From contig CAXXFU010000002.1 of assembly GCA_963675235.2 (NCBI GenBank), positions 186,001 to 250,000 of the forward strand: 64,000 nucleotides of DNA, given 5' to 3'. The stretch's first letter is position 1; each line of letters starts with the position of its first letter. A program made the translations under genes and the position numbers. Positions 63,176 to 64,000 of the stretch are shown here, piece after piece. The notes beneath the pieces are model-generated. The model was not told the DNA's origin. It saw only the letters and a program-made list of their open reading frames with translations, and made no database searches. Source of the DNA: JAHJQZ01 sp963675235. GTDB taxonomy: Bacteria; Pseudomonadota; Alphaproteobacteria; Rhizobiales; Devosiaceae.

Positions 63176-63863
63176 ATCAGGTTGGACACGCACAGGCCCG
63201 CTAGCGAGAATTCGACCCGACCTGTTTAGGAGAGGTACAAGCAGGCGATGCAACTATGGCGACGCGACTGCTTGCTGACGCTGCGCTCGGCGCCATTGTC
63301 ATCACTGACAAGACCTGCTCACAAGCCGCATCGGCTCATGCTGCAAGCGGTGCCCTCAGTGACCCTTTAGATCGCTTGGCGTAGATCCTTACCTCCACCG
63401 GCGACAGAGTATCCCACCGGCTTTGCGCTGCTCTGCAACGGCTCTGATGATAGGCGCGTGATCCATCTTCTCGATGGTGAGTCCGCTGATGTCGTTCCAC
63501 TTGTCATCGGAAAAGCGAACGATCGAAAGACAATGGCCAACAGAGGATGTGGCCGACCTTTTAGAATTGGCGGGATGGCTGTTGGCCCGCTAGTCCGTCC
63601 TCATTCGTCCAAGACGAACTTCTTCGTTGCTCGTTGAGGTGCTTTCCTCACGAGAAACCGGCACAAAACGGTAGATAAATGCGCAGGCAGAATAGCGGGA
63701 AGCGAAGTCTTTCAACGATAAGTTGCAGTGAGCCGCCGGTGCGACACAGCGAGGCATCGCTGCCGATCAGAAAAGGGTCGCAAAACAAGGTCGCTTTCTC
63801 TATGTCTCGCGGGCAGATGAACGCTTCGCAATCGTCATCGGCCCATTTCGAGGAGTTAAGCTC
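63176..63863. other. gene-free stretch between the IS630 element and ugd
   Basis: About 690 bases. I found no gene that I can support. A leftward frame ending at 63389 reads LSIVRFSDDKWNDISGL and continues for about 50 codons without a start codon, perhaps a gene relic. The right end holds the promoter and AGGAG site of the UDP-glucose dehydrogenase gene. Confidence 0.45.
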
Positions 63864-64000
63864 ATGCACATCGCGATGATCGGATCCGGCTATGTTGGCC
63901 TGGTAAGCGGAGCGTGTTTTGCTGATTTCGGGCACAATGTGATCTGCGTCGATCTCGACGAAAGCAAGATCGAGGCGTTGAATGCTGGCAAGGTCCCGAT
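63864..64000 (+). CDS. ugd: UDP-glucose 6-dehydrogenase, N-terminal part
   Basis: The reading frame starts at ATG 63864 with AGGAG 8 bases upstream and runs off the window. The 45 visible codons begin MHIAMIGSGYVGLVSGACFA, the NAD-binding GxGxxG region of the UDP-glucose/GDP-mannose dehydrogenase family, and continue with VDLDESKIEALNAG. That continuation is characteristic of UDP-glucose 6-dehydrogenase. The enzyme makes UDP-glucuronate for exopolysaccharide or lipopolysaccharide. GDP-mannose dehydrogenase is the main alternative. Confidence 0.88.
   Translation, partial: MHIAMIGSGYVGLVSGACFADFGHNVICVDLDESKIEALNAGKVP

Noticed and set aside
63389..63560. A leftward frame with LSIVRFSDDKWNDISGL in the gap before ugd
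   Set aside because: Protein-like composition but no start codon or ribosome binding site, and under 60 codons. At most a relic.

Overview
The window looks like chromosomal DNA of a GC-rich alphaproteobacterium, most probably of the Hyphomicrobiales (Rhizobiales). The pointers are strongly GC-biased codon use, the rhizobial-style uronate TRAP/kdu cluster, degenerate rhizobial-type IS5 and IS630 transposases, and a decayed integrase next to a tRNA 3' end. The genus cannot be named from sequence alone.

Layout. (1) 1-4680: an AfuABC/FbpABC-type ABC importer (binding protein cut by the window edge, fused two-domain permease, ATPase) converging on an inositol-monophosphatase-family gene. (2) 4836-6559: a decayed mobile region with an IS5-family transposase pseudogene, a multiply frameshifted tyrosine-recombinase pseudogene and a 3' fragment of a CAT-anticodon tRNA that looks like an attachment site. 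(3) 6792-8316: a TIM-barrel protein and a convergent secreted protein with a VPLPA/PEP-CTERM-like tail. (4) 8950-26113: the most distinctive block. It holds a small cysteine-containing secreted protein, a TolC-type outer-membrane channel, a type I secretion ATPase, an HlyD adaptor, a ribbon-helix-helix/PAS-like protein, a periplasmic-binding-fold lipoprotein and a 2,852-residue repeat adhesin with a vWA domain and a C-terminal RTX block, then a convergent LapG-type cysteine protease. (5) 26312-31436: a LolD/YbbA-YbbP-type ABC exporter, a periplasmic unknown and an alpha/beta hydrolase. (6) 31494-37266: a pectin/uronate operon (TRAP dctPQM, kduI, kduD, kdgF) with a divergent GntR regulator. (7) 37563-43978: cytochrome bd oxidase cydA-cydB-cydX followed by cydD-cydC. 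(8) 44020-48919: aldo/keto reductase, LacI regulator, an EAL-domain pseudogene and a GH51 arabinofuranosidase. (9) 48935-56561: PBP1C and a thioester-containing bacterial alpha-2-macroglobulin with an N-terminal PAN-like domain. (10) 57005-61976: a receiver-EAL protein diverging from a hybrid-free histidine kinase / receiver / Hpt trio. (11) 62008-64000: a dead IS630-family element and the start of UDP-glucose 6-dehydrogenase.

How the parts may fit. Secreted or surface functions dominate. The adhesin, its dedicated type I exporter and a LapG protease form a plausible Lap-like attachment system. A c-di-GMP phosphodiesterase (receiver-EAL), an EAL pseudogene and the edge UDP-glucose dehydrogenase (exopolysaccharide precursor) fit the same lifestyle. 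The arabinofuranosidase and the TRAP/kdu cluster suggest use of plant pectin side chains and unsaturated uronates. No classic defence system, CRISPR array or complete mobile element is visible. The best candidate for an under-described system is the adhesin locus with its two unusual accessory proteins.
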